The position numbers and the translations under genes are program-made. Below are positions 1 to 8,205 of a DNA stretch of 37,959 nucleotides, piece after piece (positions within the stretch are counted from its first letter, which is position 1; each line of letters begins with the position of its first letter). Below the pieces are notes generated by a model. That model saw only the letters and a list, made by a program, of their open reading frames with translations, ran no database searches and was not told where the DNA came from. The stretch is from Tannerella sp. (GTDB lineage: Bacteria; Bacteroidota; Bacteroidia; Bacteroidales; Tannerellaceae), in NCBI GenBank assembly GCA_031289275.1, contig JAITPV010000184.1, positions 1 through 37,959 of the forward strand, in the 5' to 3' direction.

Positions 1-1
1 A

Positions 2-88
2 GAGGCGATCAGGCTGTACAATACCCGTCGCCCGCACTGGGCGTTAAAGTTAAGGACACCGGAGGAGGTACACAGGGAGGCTGCTTGA
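2..88 (+). pseudogene. C-terminal end of an IS3-family-like transposase (rve integrase core), truncated by window edge
   Basis: Frame 2 reads EAIRLYNTRRPHWALKLRTPEEVHREAA* (stop TGA 86-88); the 'YN..RPH.AL...TP' pattern is typical of the IS3 OrfB C-terminus. Confidence 0.8.
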
Positions 89-92
89 AAAA

Positions 93-136
93 ACCGTTGG
101 TTGTTGTTTGCCGTACGGCAAACAACAACCAACGGT
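93..136. repeat. 44-bp perfect palindrome
   Basis: ACCGTTGGTTGTTGTTTGCCGT|ACGGCAAACAACAACCAACGGT, arms exactly reverse-complementary with no loop. Confidence 0.95.
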
Positions 137-212
137 AAACAAGATACAAAACAGAATATAATGAATAATGAAAATAGAATCATAACCTGTCAACTTTTTT
201 TAGGACGTGACA

Positions 213-245
213 GTAATCATAACTCTTAATTCTTACTTTCTTTGG
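213..245. repeat. Heptamer-type intergenic module (GTAATCAT AACTCTT AATTCTT ...)
   Basis: GTAATCAT followed by degenerate 7-bp repeats; same layout at 4771, 11028 (reverse), 15751 and 26279. Confidence 0.7.
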
Positions 246-330
246 CGACTGCTTCATTCTTCACAGTGACGGCAGTTGTGTTGAGAAAAGGCATCAAACC
301 CAACACGACGAAGAATACCGACAGTCATCT

Positions 331-364
331 CATTTTCAATTCTCAATTCTCAATTCTCAATTTA
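331..364. repeat. Heptamer tandem array (TCAATTC)n
   Basis: TCAATTC TCAATTC TCAATTC TCAATTT. Confidence 0.85.
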
Positions 365-424
365 ATTGTTCTTCCGTTTAGTTTTTTTACGGTAAAAGCC
401 ATGACGAAACAAAATTCTTATCTC

Positions 425-432
425 TATATTTG
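425..432 (+). promoter_or_regulatory. Bacteroidetes -7 promoter element TATATTTG upstream of DUF4492-cydAB
   Basis: Matches TAnnTTTG; 20 bp before ATG at 453. Confidence 0.6.
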
Positions 433-452
433 CGACGGTAAAAAAATGTACT

Positions 453-680
453 ATGAAAAAAGAATCCGTGCTATTGCAAGTATTCCGCTTTTACAGGGAA
501 GGGTTTCGGGAAATGACCGTCGGAAAGACGCTTTGGTGCATCATCCTGATCAAACTCTTTATTATGTTTTGCCTGTTGAAGCCGTTCTTCTTTCCCCGTT
601 ATTTGGGGCAATTTGATACAACGTCTGAAAAACAAGAATATGTTTCCAACGAGTTAGTAAAACGAGCTATTACTCCTTAA
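453..680 (+). CDS. DUF4492 family small membrane protein
   Basis: 75 aa, MKKESVLLQVFRFYREGFREMTVGKTLWCIILIKLFIMFCLLKPFFFPRYL; directly upstream of cydA. Confidence 0.8.
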   Translation: MKKESVLLQVFRFYREGFREMTVGKTLWCIILIKLFIMFCLLKPFFFPRYLGQFDTTSEKQEYVSNELVKRAITP

Positions 681-688
681 AAATTTTT

Positions 689-2248
689 ATGATTATGATC
701 GAAAGCATTGACAATTCTCTGATTGATTGGTCGAGGGCGCAATTTGCCCTTACGGCTATTTACCATTGGTTATTTGTTCCGCTTACCTTGGGGCTTGGTA
801 TTATTCAGGCCGTCATGGAGACGATTTATTACAAAACCGGCAAAGTGTTTTGGAAAACAACCGCCCAGTTTTGGATGAAAGTCTTCGGAATCAATTTCGC
901 TATTGGTGTGGCAACAGGTTTAATCCTGGAGTTTGAATTTGGTACCAACTGGTCTAATTACAGTTGGTTTGTAGGTGACATCTTTGGCGCGCCGCTGGCC
1001 ATCGAAGGCATTCTGGCCTTCTTCATGGAAGCAACGTTTATCGCCGTGATGTTCTTTGGATGGAACAAGGTGAGTAAAGGATTTCACCTGGCATCTACGT
1101 GGTTGACGATTGGCGGAGCGACGATTTCCGCCGTGTGGATTTTGGTGGCGAATGCCTGGATGCAGTATCCGGCCGGCATGCACTTCAACGCGGATACGGT
1201 GCGCAACGAAATGGCGGACTTCTGGGCGGTAGCGCTCTCGCCGGTGGCGATCAACAAGTTCCTCCATACCGTACTCTCGGCATGGATATTGAGCGGCGTC
1301 TTCGTCGTAGGCATTTCCAGCTGGTATCTGTTGAAGAAAAGGGAAGTTGCGTTTGCCCTGAGCAGCATCAAAGTAGCCGCCGTATTCGGTTTGGTGGCCT
1401 CACTGCTGACGCTGTGGACGGGCGACAGTTCCGCTTACCTGGTCGCCCAAAAGCAGCCGATGAAACTGGCTGCCATGGAAGGGCTGTATGAGGGCGGAAA
1501 AGGCGTCGGACTGGTGGGCATCGGCCTGTTGAATCCGACCAAGCAAAGCTATAACGATGATACCAATCCCTTCCTGTTCAAAATTGAACTGCCGGGGCTC
1601 CTTTCGTACCTTGCCGAGAGGGATTTGAAGGGGTATGTGCCGGGTATCAAGAATTTGATAGACGGTTACCAGACCCCCTCCGGCGAAACGACGCTTTCGG
1701 CGCAGGAAAAAATGGCGCGGGGACAGGTTGCCATCAAGGCGCTGGCAAACTACCGCGCGGCTAAGAAAAACGGAGACGAAGCGGTAGCCCTGGAACAGTT
1801 GGCGCTGCTGAACGCCAATTTTGAATACTTCGGATACGGTTACATCAAGCATCCCTCCGAATTGATACCCTCGGTAGGCCTGACCTTCTATGCCTTCCGG
1901 GTGATGGTGATCCTGGGCGGATTCTTTATCCTGCTCTTTATCATCGTCTCCTGGCTGTCGTATAAAAACAGGTACGAAGATAAACATTGGCTGCAAAAGG
2001 CGGCCTTCTGGTCGATCCCGTTAGCCTATATCGCCTCGCAGGCCGGATGGGTGGTGGCCGAAGTAGGGCGTCAGCCGTGGGCGATTCAGGACATCCTGCC
2101 CGTATCGGCTGCCATTTCGAAGTTGAATACGTCTTCCGTACAGGTCACCTTCTTTGTGTTCCTCGTACTGTTTACGGTTCTGCTGATTGCCGAAATCGGC
2201 ATTATGGTTAAAACTATCCGGAAGGGGCCTCAAATCTCCGAACAATAA
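689..2248 (+). CDS. cydA: Cytochrome bd ubiquinol oxidase subunit I
   Basis: 519 aa, multi-TM; WSRAQFALTAIYHWLFVPLTLGL and GRQPW motifs. Confidence 0.95.
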   Translation: MIMIESIDNSLIDWSRAQFALTAIYHWLFVPLTLGLGIIQAVMETIYYKTGKVFWKTTAQFWMKVFGINFAIGVATGLILEFEFGTNWSNYSWFVGDIFGAPLAIEGILAFFMEATFIAVMFFGWNKVSKGFHLASTWLTIGGATISAVWILVANAWMQYPAGMHFNADTVRNEMADFWAVALSPVAINKFLHTVLSAWILSGVFVVGISSWYLLKKREVAFALSSIKVAAVFGLVASLLTLWTGDSSAYLVAQKQPMKLAAMEGLYEGGKGVGLVGIGLLNPTKQSYNDDTNPFLFKIELPGLLSYLAERDLKGYVPGIKNLIDGYQTPSGETTLSAQEKMARGQVAIKALANYRAAKKNGDEAVALEQLALLNANFEYFGYGYIKHPSELIPSVGLTFYAFRVMVILGGFFILLFIIVSWLSYKNRYEDKHWLQKAAFWSIPLAYIASQAGWVVAEVGRQPWAIQDILPVSAAISKLNTSSVQVTFFVFLVLFTVLLIAEIGIMVKTIRKGPQISEQ

Positions 2249-2267
2249 CATTTTAAAAAACAACATT

Positions 2268-3416
2268 ATGGACAGTACATATATATTACAGCATTACTGG
2301 TGGTTTCTGGTCTCCCTGCTGGGAGCGTTACTGGTGTTCCTGCTGTTCGTACAGGGCGGGCAATCCCTGCTTTTCACGATCGGCAAAACGGAATTGCAAC
2401 AGAAGGCGTTGATCAACTCGACGGGACGCAAATGGGAATTTACCTTCACGACATTAGTCACCTTCGGCGGCGCGTTTTTCGCATCCTTTCCGTTATTCTA
2501 CTCCACCAGTTTCGGCGGCGCCTACTGGGTGTGGATTTTGATCCTGCTTTGCTTCGTGCTTCAGGCCGTGTCTTACGAATATCAGGCCAGGCAGGGCAAT
2601 TTGCTGGGCAAGAAAACGTATCAGGTTTTTCTGATCCTGAACGGGATACTGGGGCCGGTTTTGATCGGCACGGCAGTGGGTACGTTCTTCAATGGCGCCC
2701 AGTTCTACGTGAACAAGGAGCAGCTTACCCAGACGGTCATGCCCGTCATCTCATCCTGGGCAACCCCGTGGCATGGCCTTGAGGCGGCTCTTGTGATATG
2801 GAACGTATGCCTGGGATTGGCCGTATTCTTTTTGGCGCGTATTCAGGCATTGCTTTATTTCATTAATAACATAGCCGATGACGACATCCGGAAACGGTCG
2901 CGCAAGCAGTTGATTCTTGAAACGGCGCTGTTCCTTGTCTTTTTCCTGACCTTCCTGGTACACCTGCTGCTTCAGAACGGTTTTGCCGTGCATCCTTCGA
3001 CCGGCGAAATATTCATGCAGCCGTACAAGTATTTCATGAATTTCATTGAAATGCCGATCGTACTGGCGGTTTTACTGGTTGGTGTAGTCAGCGTGCTCTA
3101 TGGCATCCTCCGGACGATCTTTTCCGCCGGATGGACGAAAGGCATCTGGTTTGCCGGAGCCGGTACGGTATTGACCGTGCTGGCATTACTGCTTTGCGCC
3201 GGATGGAACGACACGGCTTATTATCCCTCGCTGGCCGATCTGCAAAGTTCGCTCACCCTTGAGAACAGCAGTTCCAGCCTGTTTACGTTAAAGACGATGA
3301 GTATCGTTTCCCTTCTCATTCCCTTTGTGCTGGCTTATATCTTTTACGCCTGGAGAGCGTTGGATATTCATAAAATCGACATGAAAGAAATGGACGAAAG
3401 CAAACATACCTATTAA
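2268..3416 (+). CDS. cydB: Cytochrome bd ubiquinol oxidase subunit II
   Basis: ATG at 2268 (MDSTYILQHYWWFLVSLLG); multi-TM; follows cydA. Confidence 0.93.
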   Translation: MDSTYILQHYWWFLVSLLGALLVFLLFVQGGQSLLFTIGKTELQQKALINSTGRKWEFTFTTLVTFGGAFFASFPLFYSTSFGGAYWVWILILLCFVLQAVSYEYQARQGNLLGKKTYQVFLILNGILGPVLIGTAVGTFFNGAQFYVNKEQLTQTVMPVISSWATPWHGLEAALVIWNVCLGLAVFFLARIQALLYFINNIADDDIRKRSRKQLILETALFLVFFLTFLVHLLLQNGFAVHPSTGEIFMQPYKYFMNFIEMPIVLAVLLVGVVSVLYGILRTIFSAGWTKGIWFAGAGTVLTVLALLLCAGWNDTAYYPSLADLQSSLTLENSSSSLFTLKTMSIVSLLIPFVLAYIFYAWRALDIHKIDMKEMDESKHTY

Positions 3417-3436
3417 ATTGAGCTGAGATTGTGCAG

Positions 3437-3475
3437 GCTACCTTCCACTGCTGAAAGTGGAAGGTAGCTTTTTTA
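3437..3475 (+). terminator. Rho-independent terminator of cydAB
   Basis: GCTACCTTCCACT-gctgaa-AGTGGAAGGTAGC followed by TTTTTTAT. Confidence 0.85.
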
Positions 3476-3526
3476 TCCCGTCATGAAAAGTAGGCTGAAA
3501 ATAAAATAATGCAAAAACAGATAATT

Positions 3527-4750
3527 ATGAAACGAATTTGGTTGGTAGCGCTTGGCTGTACGATGTTCGCATCGCTGCCGGCTCAGAAAAACATCGAACA
3601 GCTGAAAAAATGGCTGTCGGCTCCCCAAAAGGAGTGCCTTGAAGTTCAGGCTTTCGCCACAAAGGGTCTCTCCAAGGCAGAGGCGGCGGTAGCGGCTACG
3701 CTGATTTACGAATCGGTGAAGCAGGAAATCAAAACGCAGTGGACGCCTGAGTGGAACGACCGTAAAATGACCGCCGGCGGCTATCTGATGCCCTTCGAGT
3801 ACAAAATTTTCGGCGAACAGCCGGACGACGGGCGTTCACTCTACATCTCCCTGCACGGTGGCGGCAGCGCTCCCGCCGCAGTGAACGACCAACAGTGGAA
3901 GAACCAGATGCGGCTCTACACGCCCGCGGAAGGCGTTTACCTCACGCCACGCTCGGCTGTCGACGAGTGGAACATGTGGTTCTGGCCACATGTCGATTCC
4001 CTGTTCGACAAAATCATCCAAACGGCCATAGTTGAGTTGAATGTCAACCCGAACAAAGTCTATGTGATGGGCTATTCGGCCGGCGGCGACGGCGTTTACC
4101 GGCTGGCTCCGCGCATGGCCGACCGCTGGGCGGCCGCTTCGATGATGGCCGGCCATTCGGGCGGCGTGTCGCCGGTCAATATGCGGAACACCCCGTACAT
4201 GCTGTGGATGGGCGCCAACGATACGGCTTACGACCGCAACAAAGGCGCCGCACAATACGGACTGTGGTTAGACAGCCTGCAAAAGGACGACTTGCAAGGC
4301 TATATCCACGAAACCCATATCGTGGAAGGGAAAGGCCATTGGATGGACAAAGCCGATACGCTCGCCGTAACATGGATGGCGCAGTACACCCGTAATCCGT
4401 ACCCGCAAAAAGTGGTGTGGCGGCAGGACGACACTCCGCACGATTCGTTCTACTGGCTGTCCGTACCCATCGGCGAGGCGCAAAACGAAAAAACCGCCGT
4501 CGTTGAGCGCTCAGGCAATCAATTTACCGTTGTGCGCAACGATTTTCAAACGCTCACCCTCGGTCTGAACGACGACATGATAGACTTCAGCCGCCCGGTC
4601 AGGATCATCGCCGCCGGCAAAGTGATTTTCGACAAAAAAATATCGCGCAACATCCGCGCCATCTACCGCTCGTTGGAAAGACGCAAAGACCCTACCCTGA
4701 TTTTCAGCGCTTATCTGACAATCACGAACAATGCACGAATAGAAAATTGA
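3527..4750 (+). CDS. Secreted alpha/beta-hydrolase (esterase/depolymerase-like)
   Basis: Signal peptide MKRIWLVALGCTMFASLPAQ; GYSAGGDG serine-hydrolase elbow; the ORF-track start at 3509 is upstream of the likely start. Confidence 0.7.
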   Translation: MKRIWLVALGCTMFASLPAQKNIEQLKKWLSAPQKECLEVQAFATKGLSKAEAAVAATLIYESVKQEIKTQWTPEWNDRKMTAGGYLMPFEYKIFGEQPDDGRSLYISLHGGGSAPAAVNDQQWKNQMRLYTPAEGVYLTPRSAVDEWNMWFWPHVDSLFDKIIQTAIVELNVNPNKVYVMGYSAGGDGVYRLAPRMADRWAAASMMAGHSGGVSPVNMRNTPYMLWMGANDTAYDRNKGAAQYGLWLDSLQKDDLQGYIHETHIVEGKGHWMDKADTLAVTWMAQYTRNPYPQKVVWRQDDTPHDSFYWLSVPIGEAQNEKTAVVERSGNQFTVVRNDFQTLTLGLNDDMIDFSRPVRIIAAGKVIFDKKISRNIRAIYRSLERRKDPTLIFSAYLTITNNARIEN

Positions 4751-4806
4751 GAATGAACAAATGATGAAAATGTAATCATTGTCAATTCTCAATTCTCAAT
4801 TTCTTC
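4743..4806. repeat. Heptamer module TGTAATCAT...TCAATTCTCAATTCTCAATTTCTTC
   Basis: TGTAATCAT at 4771-4779 followed by 7-bp repeats, abutting the stop codon of the 4805 gene. Confidence 0.8.
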
Positions 4807-6469
4807 AAATGCCCAGACACAGGCAAAACGGTTTGAAGGTATAGCCTTTTTCGGCACGGATCACGTCTCCGACGGCCGGAAACGCAATGTGCATTCCGGC
4901 GATGGGGATGTCGTTCGCGGCAACATACTCCATTATCTTTTTACGTATTTCCACCGCCTTTACGGGATCGGTATCATAGACGACCGCCACGTCGGGGCAG
5001 GGCATTTGGATCGCCGTGGCATGCGTCAGGTCGCCCCAAATCAACAGCCGGTCGCCGTCGGAGGTTATCAGGAAAGCCGTATGTCCGGGCGTATGTCCAT
5101 AGGCTGCCAGAGCTTGAATACCGGGGATTAATTCCGCGCCGGTAGCGCCGGCTTCGTGAGGCGTGAACAGATGCAGCCGGTCTTTATAAGCGGCGATGAC
5201 TTTGCGTGCTTGCAGGAAACCGCTCCGGCGGTTGGAGGCGACCTGCTGCATGGCCTGGTCGCTTGTCCAGTAGTCATGTTCGGCCTGCGACAGATACAAC
5301 GCGGCGCCGGGAAAGGCCGCCCGATCTTCCTGCAACAAACCGCCGATATGGTCGCCGTGCATGTGAGTAATCAGGATCACGTCAATCTGTCCGGGCGTTA
5401 TTTCCAGCGTTTGCAGGTTGTCGAACAACCGGCGGCCGTAACCGGCGTCTACCAGGATGTTCTTGTCCGGCGTACGGATTAAAAACACATTGGTGGCGCC
5501 GGGATAAGTCCCGTCGGGGAGCCAGGTACGGAGCATTTCCGGCGTAGCGCCCGTCAAAACGCTGCTGTTGCCGTCATGTTGTCCTTCGGACAGCGTCGTG
5601 ATCCGTGAGAAACCGACCTCGAATGTAATCACATTTTCCTGCTCCGCAACGCTTCCTTCCAATTTCAGTTCTCTGATTTTAATGTTCCGGAAAGCGACTT
5701 CATCTCCATGATCCTGCAAGAGGATACGTCCCCGGGGCGCTTCGCCGAATAAACCGTTTTTATTATACGATTCGGCGGCATATTTGCTTCCTTTCACCAA
5801 CGCGCGAAAGGCTTCCGAACCGCGTTCGTACTCCAGCGTCTTGACGCCGTTCAACCAATGTTCGACATGATTGCCCGGAAAGACTTTCACCACGGCCTGA
5901 TTCCATTCGCCGACAGGGTTCACCTGTTTGTGTTCGGCCGGAATCAAGTCATACAGACTTGACAGCGTACGGCTTCCGGGAAAAGAGGTGTACAGTTTGG
6001 CGTCCGGATGCACGGCGTCGTCCAGAATTTGGTATTCCAGTCCATAAGCCGAACCGCTCTGTTTTTCGCCTTCGGTTACGAAATATTTGATGCCGCTGTT
6101 TGCGCCTGTGGTAATCTTAAATTCTACGCTCAGTTCAAACGCGGCATATTCACCCTCCGACACAATGTCGCCTCCGTTGGTCGCCTCTCCGCCATTCGAT
6201 TTGAAGACGATCAGTTGTCCGTCTTCTACCTTCCACCCGTGTTCGGGAAACGTCTCCTTATGTGCACCGCGCCATCCGGCAGAGGTCTTTCCGTCGAACA
6301 ACAGTTTCCATCCGTCCGCCTGTTCCTGCTCGGTCAAGGAGTTCGGAACAGACGCGGACGTACCGTTCAATACTTCGTCTTCTGCCCGGAAAGACGCTTG
6401 TCCATCCATTGCATTGCCGGCGCAAAGCAGGATCAATAACCCTGCGGTTGATTTTAGAATTGTTTTCAT
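4805..6469 (-). CDS. Fusion: N-terminal DUF1080 (3-keto-disaccharide hydrolase-like) + C-terminal MBL-fold metallohydrolase
   Basis: DGWKLLFDGKTSAGWRG...NSGIKYFV...YQILDD...EHWLNG (DUF1080), then ILITHMHGDHIGG...GHTPGHT...WGDLTHA (MBL); one uninterrupted 554-aa ORF with signal peptide. Confidence 0.85.
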   Translation of the reverse strand: MKTILKSTAGLLILLCAGNAMDGQASFRAEDEVLNGTSASVPNSLTEQEQADGWKLLFDGKTSAGWRGAHKETFPEHGWKVEDGQLIVFKSNGGEATNGGDIVSEGEYAAFELSVEFKITTGANSGIKYFVTEGEKQSGSAYGLEYQILDDAVHPDAKLYTSFPGSRTLSSLYDLIPAEHKQVNPVGEWNQAVVKVFPGNHVEHWLNGVKTLEYERGSEAFRALVKGSKYAAESYNKNGLFGEAPRGRILLQDHGDEVAFRNIKIRELKLEGSVAEQENVITFEVGFSRITTLSEGQHDGNSSVLTGATPEMLRTWLPDGTYPGATNVFLIRTPDKNILVDAGYGRRLFDNLQTLEITPGQIDVILITHMHGDHIGGLLQEDRAAFPGAALYLSQAEHDYWTSDQAMQQVASNRRSGFLQARKVIAAYKDRLHLFTPHEAGATGAELIPGIQALAAYGHTPGHTAFLITSDGDRLLIWGDLTHATAIQMPCPDVAVVYDTDPVKAVEIRKKIMEYVAANDIPIAGMHIAFPAVGDVIRAEKGYTFKPFCLCLGI

Positions 6470-6504
6470 AGATTGTAATCCTTCTTTTTAAATATATAAC
6501 CGGA

Positions 6505-6512
6505 CAAATATA
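6505..6512 (-). promoter_or_regulatory. -7 promoter element TATATTTG for the DUF1080-MBL gene
   Basis: CAAATATA on + strand, reverse complement TATATTTG. Confidence 0.55.
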
Positions 6513-6551
6513 GGGAAAAAAATAAAATCTATCCGTTTTTCTTGGGGGGAT

Positions 6552-6584
6552 TTTGGAAAACAGAATATAAAAACAGTACCTTTG
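6552..6584 (+). promoter_or_regulatory. Promoter for AAA ATPase gene: TTTG-21 bp-TACCTTTG
   Basis: TTTG 6552-6555, 21-bp spacer, TACCTTTG 6577-6584; fits the Bacteroidetes sigma consensus. Confidence 0.65.
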
Positions 6585-6604
6585 CGAAAATAAATATCAA
6601 AAAC

Positions 6605-8179
6605 ATGAGTAGACGCCGTTTTTTCAATACCACAGGGCCGTGTAATCCGGACAGGCATTACATGCTTCCGCCCGAAAACCGTTTAGTCGGTTCTCAGTTG
6701 CACCGTTATATCAAGGATGCACTGTACTGGGTGCTTCATGCGCCGCGGCAAACGGGTAAAACGACTTTCCTGCAAAGCTGGGCGCGTGAAATCAACGCCG
6801 GTAACGAAGCGGTCGCCTGCTATGTGAGCGTGGAACGATGCGACAGGGTTTCAAATGCCGAGCGTGCCATTCCTGCAATCTGTGACGCGATCCGTGGCGC
6901 CGCGCGAAACAGTGACTTGCCTGAACCTGTGCATGAGGATGACAATCATCTTTCCATGCTAAACAACATTCTGACCAACTGGGCGGAACTGGTCGCTCCC
7001 AAACCGCTGATTGTCCTGTTTGACGAAGTAGATGTCTTGATTGACGATACGATGGTGAGTTTCCTGCGCCAGTTGCGCGGCGGCTTTGCCGGCCGAGGCA
7101 TAGGGAAATTCCCGGTATCCGTTGCCTTGGTGGGCATGCGCGACTTGAAGGATTACATCATACGGGCCAAAGACGGAAAACCCGTTAATCCCGGATCGCC
7201 ATTCAACATCAAGGAAGATTCGGCCATATTGTCCAACTTCACAAAGGAGGATGTCGTTCGCCTGTTTGCCCAACGAACCGAAGAAACCGGACAACAAATC
7301 ACACCGGAAGCGTTGGACTATGTGTACAAACAATCCAACGGACAACCCTGGATCGTTAATTCATTATTCAAACGGGCAACGCTAAGGGTGTTGACGGAAG
7401 AAAGTGCGGAAACCGTGACCGTCGATCATATTCTGCAAGCTCGCCGGCAGATGATCGAAGCGCGGGAAACTCATCTCGACGCCCTGGGTGAACGGCTGCG
7501 CGACCCGGAAATAAAGCATGTGATACAGACCATTATCACCGGAGACATGAATCCTCCTCTGGGACGTACCGACCGGAGTGTGGAACTGGCCATGGATTTA
7601 GGCCTGATCCGTTGGAATACCAACAAGGGATTTACTATTGCCAACCCGATTTACGAAGAAATCCTCACCCGTTTTCTTAATTCTCCCTACCACGACTCCA
7701 TGCCGCCACCCTCTACCTGGCAGTGGCAAAAGGACGACGGCACGCTGGACATGGACAAACTGTTGAAAGAGTTTCAGAAATTCTGGCGGCGTCACTCGGA
7801 GATATGGGAGCAGAAGGCCGACTATACCGAAGCCTTTCCGCACCTGTTGCTGATGGCCTTTCTGCAACGAGTGACCAACGGTGGCGGATACATCGAACGG
7901 GAATATGCCGCCGGTCGGGGACGCATGGACTTGGCCGTAGAATATGACGGCAAACGCTACATCATCGAAGTGAAAGTAATCTATTATTACGACACTCCCG
8001 ACGCGGTCAGAGAAGAAGGCCTGGAACAAATTCAAGCCTATCGCGACAGGATAGACGCTTCGGCGCCGGCTTACTTAGTCATTTTCGACCGCCGTCCCAA
8101 AGCCAGGGAACTGACATGGGACGAACGCATCTCATGGACGGTCGATCCGGCCGCTGAAGTGACCTTGTTGGGATGCTGA
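6605..8179 (+). CDS. AAA-like ATPase with C-terminal PD-(D/E)XK nuclease-like domain
   Basis: ATG at 6605 (MSRRRFFNTTGPCNPDRHYMLPP); Walker A APRQTGKTT, Walker B PLIVLFDEVD; C-terminus GRMDLAVEYDGKRYIIEVKV. Confidence 0.8.
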   Translation: MSRRRFFNTTGPCNPDRHYMLPPENRLVGSQLHRYIKDALYWVLHAPRQTGKTTFLQSWAREINAGNEAVACYVSVERCDRVSNAERAIPAICDAIRGAARNSDLPEPVHEDDNHLSMLNNILTNWAELVAPKPLIVLFDEVDVLIDDTMVSFLRQLRGGFAGRGIGKFPVSVALVGMRDLKDYIIRAKDGKPVNPGSPFNIKEDSAILSNFTKEDVVRLFAQRTEETGQQITPEALDYVYKQSNGQPWIVNSLFKRATLRVLTEESAETVTVDHILQARRQMIEARETHLDALGERLRDPEIKHVIQTIITGDMNPPLGRTDRSVELAMDLGLIRWNTNKGFTIANPIYEEILTRFLNSPYHDSMPPPSTWQWQKDDGTLDMDKLLKEFQKFWRRHSEIWEQKADYTEAFPHLLLMAFLQRVTNGGGYIEREYAAGRGRMDLAVEYDGKRYIIEVKVIYYYDTPDAVREEGLEQIQAYRDRIDASAPAYLVIFDRRPKARELTWDERISWTVDPAAEVTLLGC

Positions 8180-8205
8180 AATTTGAAAATTAATCACTTA
8201 TTTAT

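Noticed and set aside
242-616. 124-aa ORF overlapping the DUF4492 gene
   Set aside because: Runs through a heptamer array and is out of frame with the recognisable DUF4492 protein.
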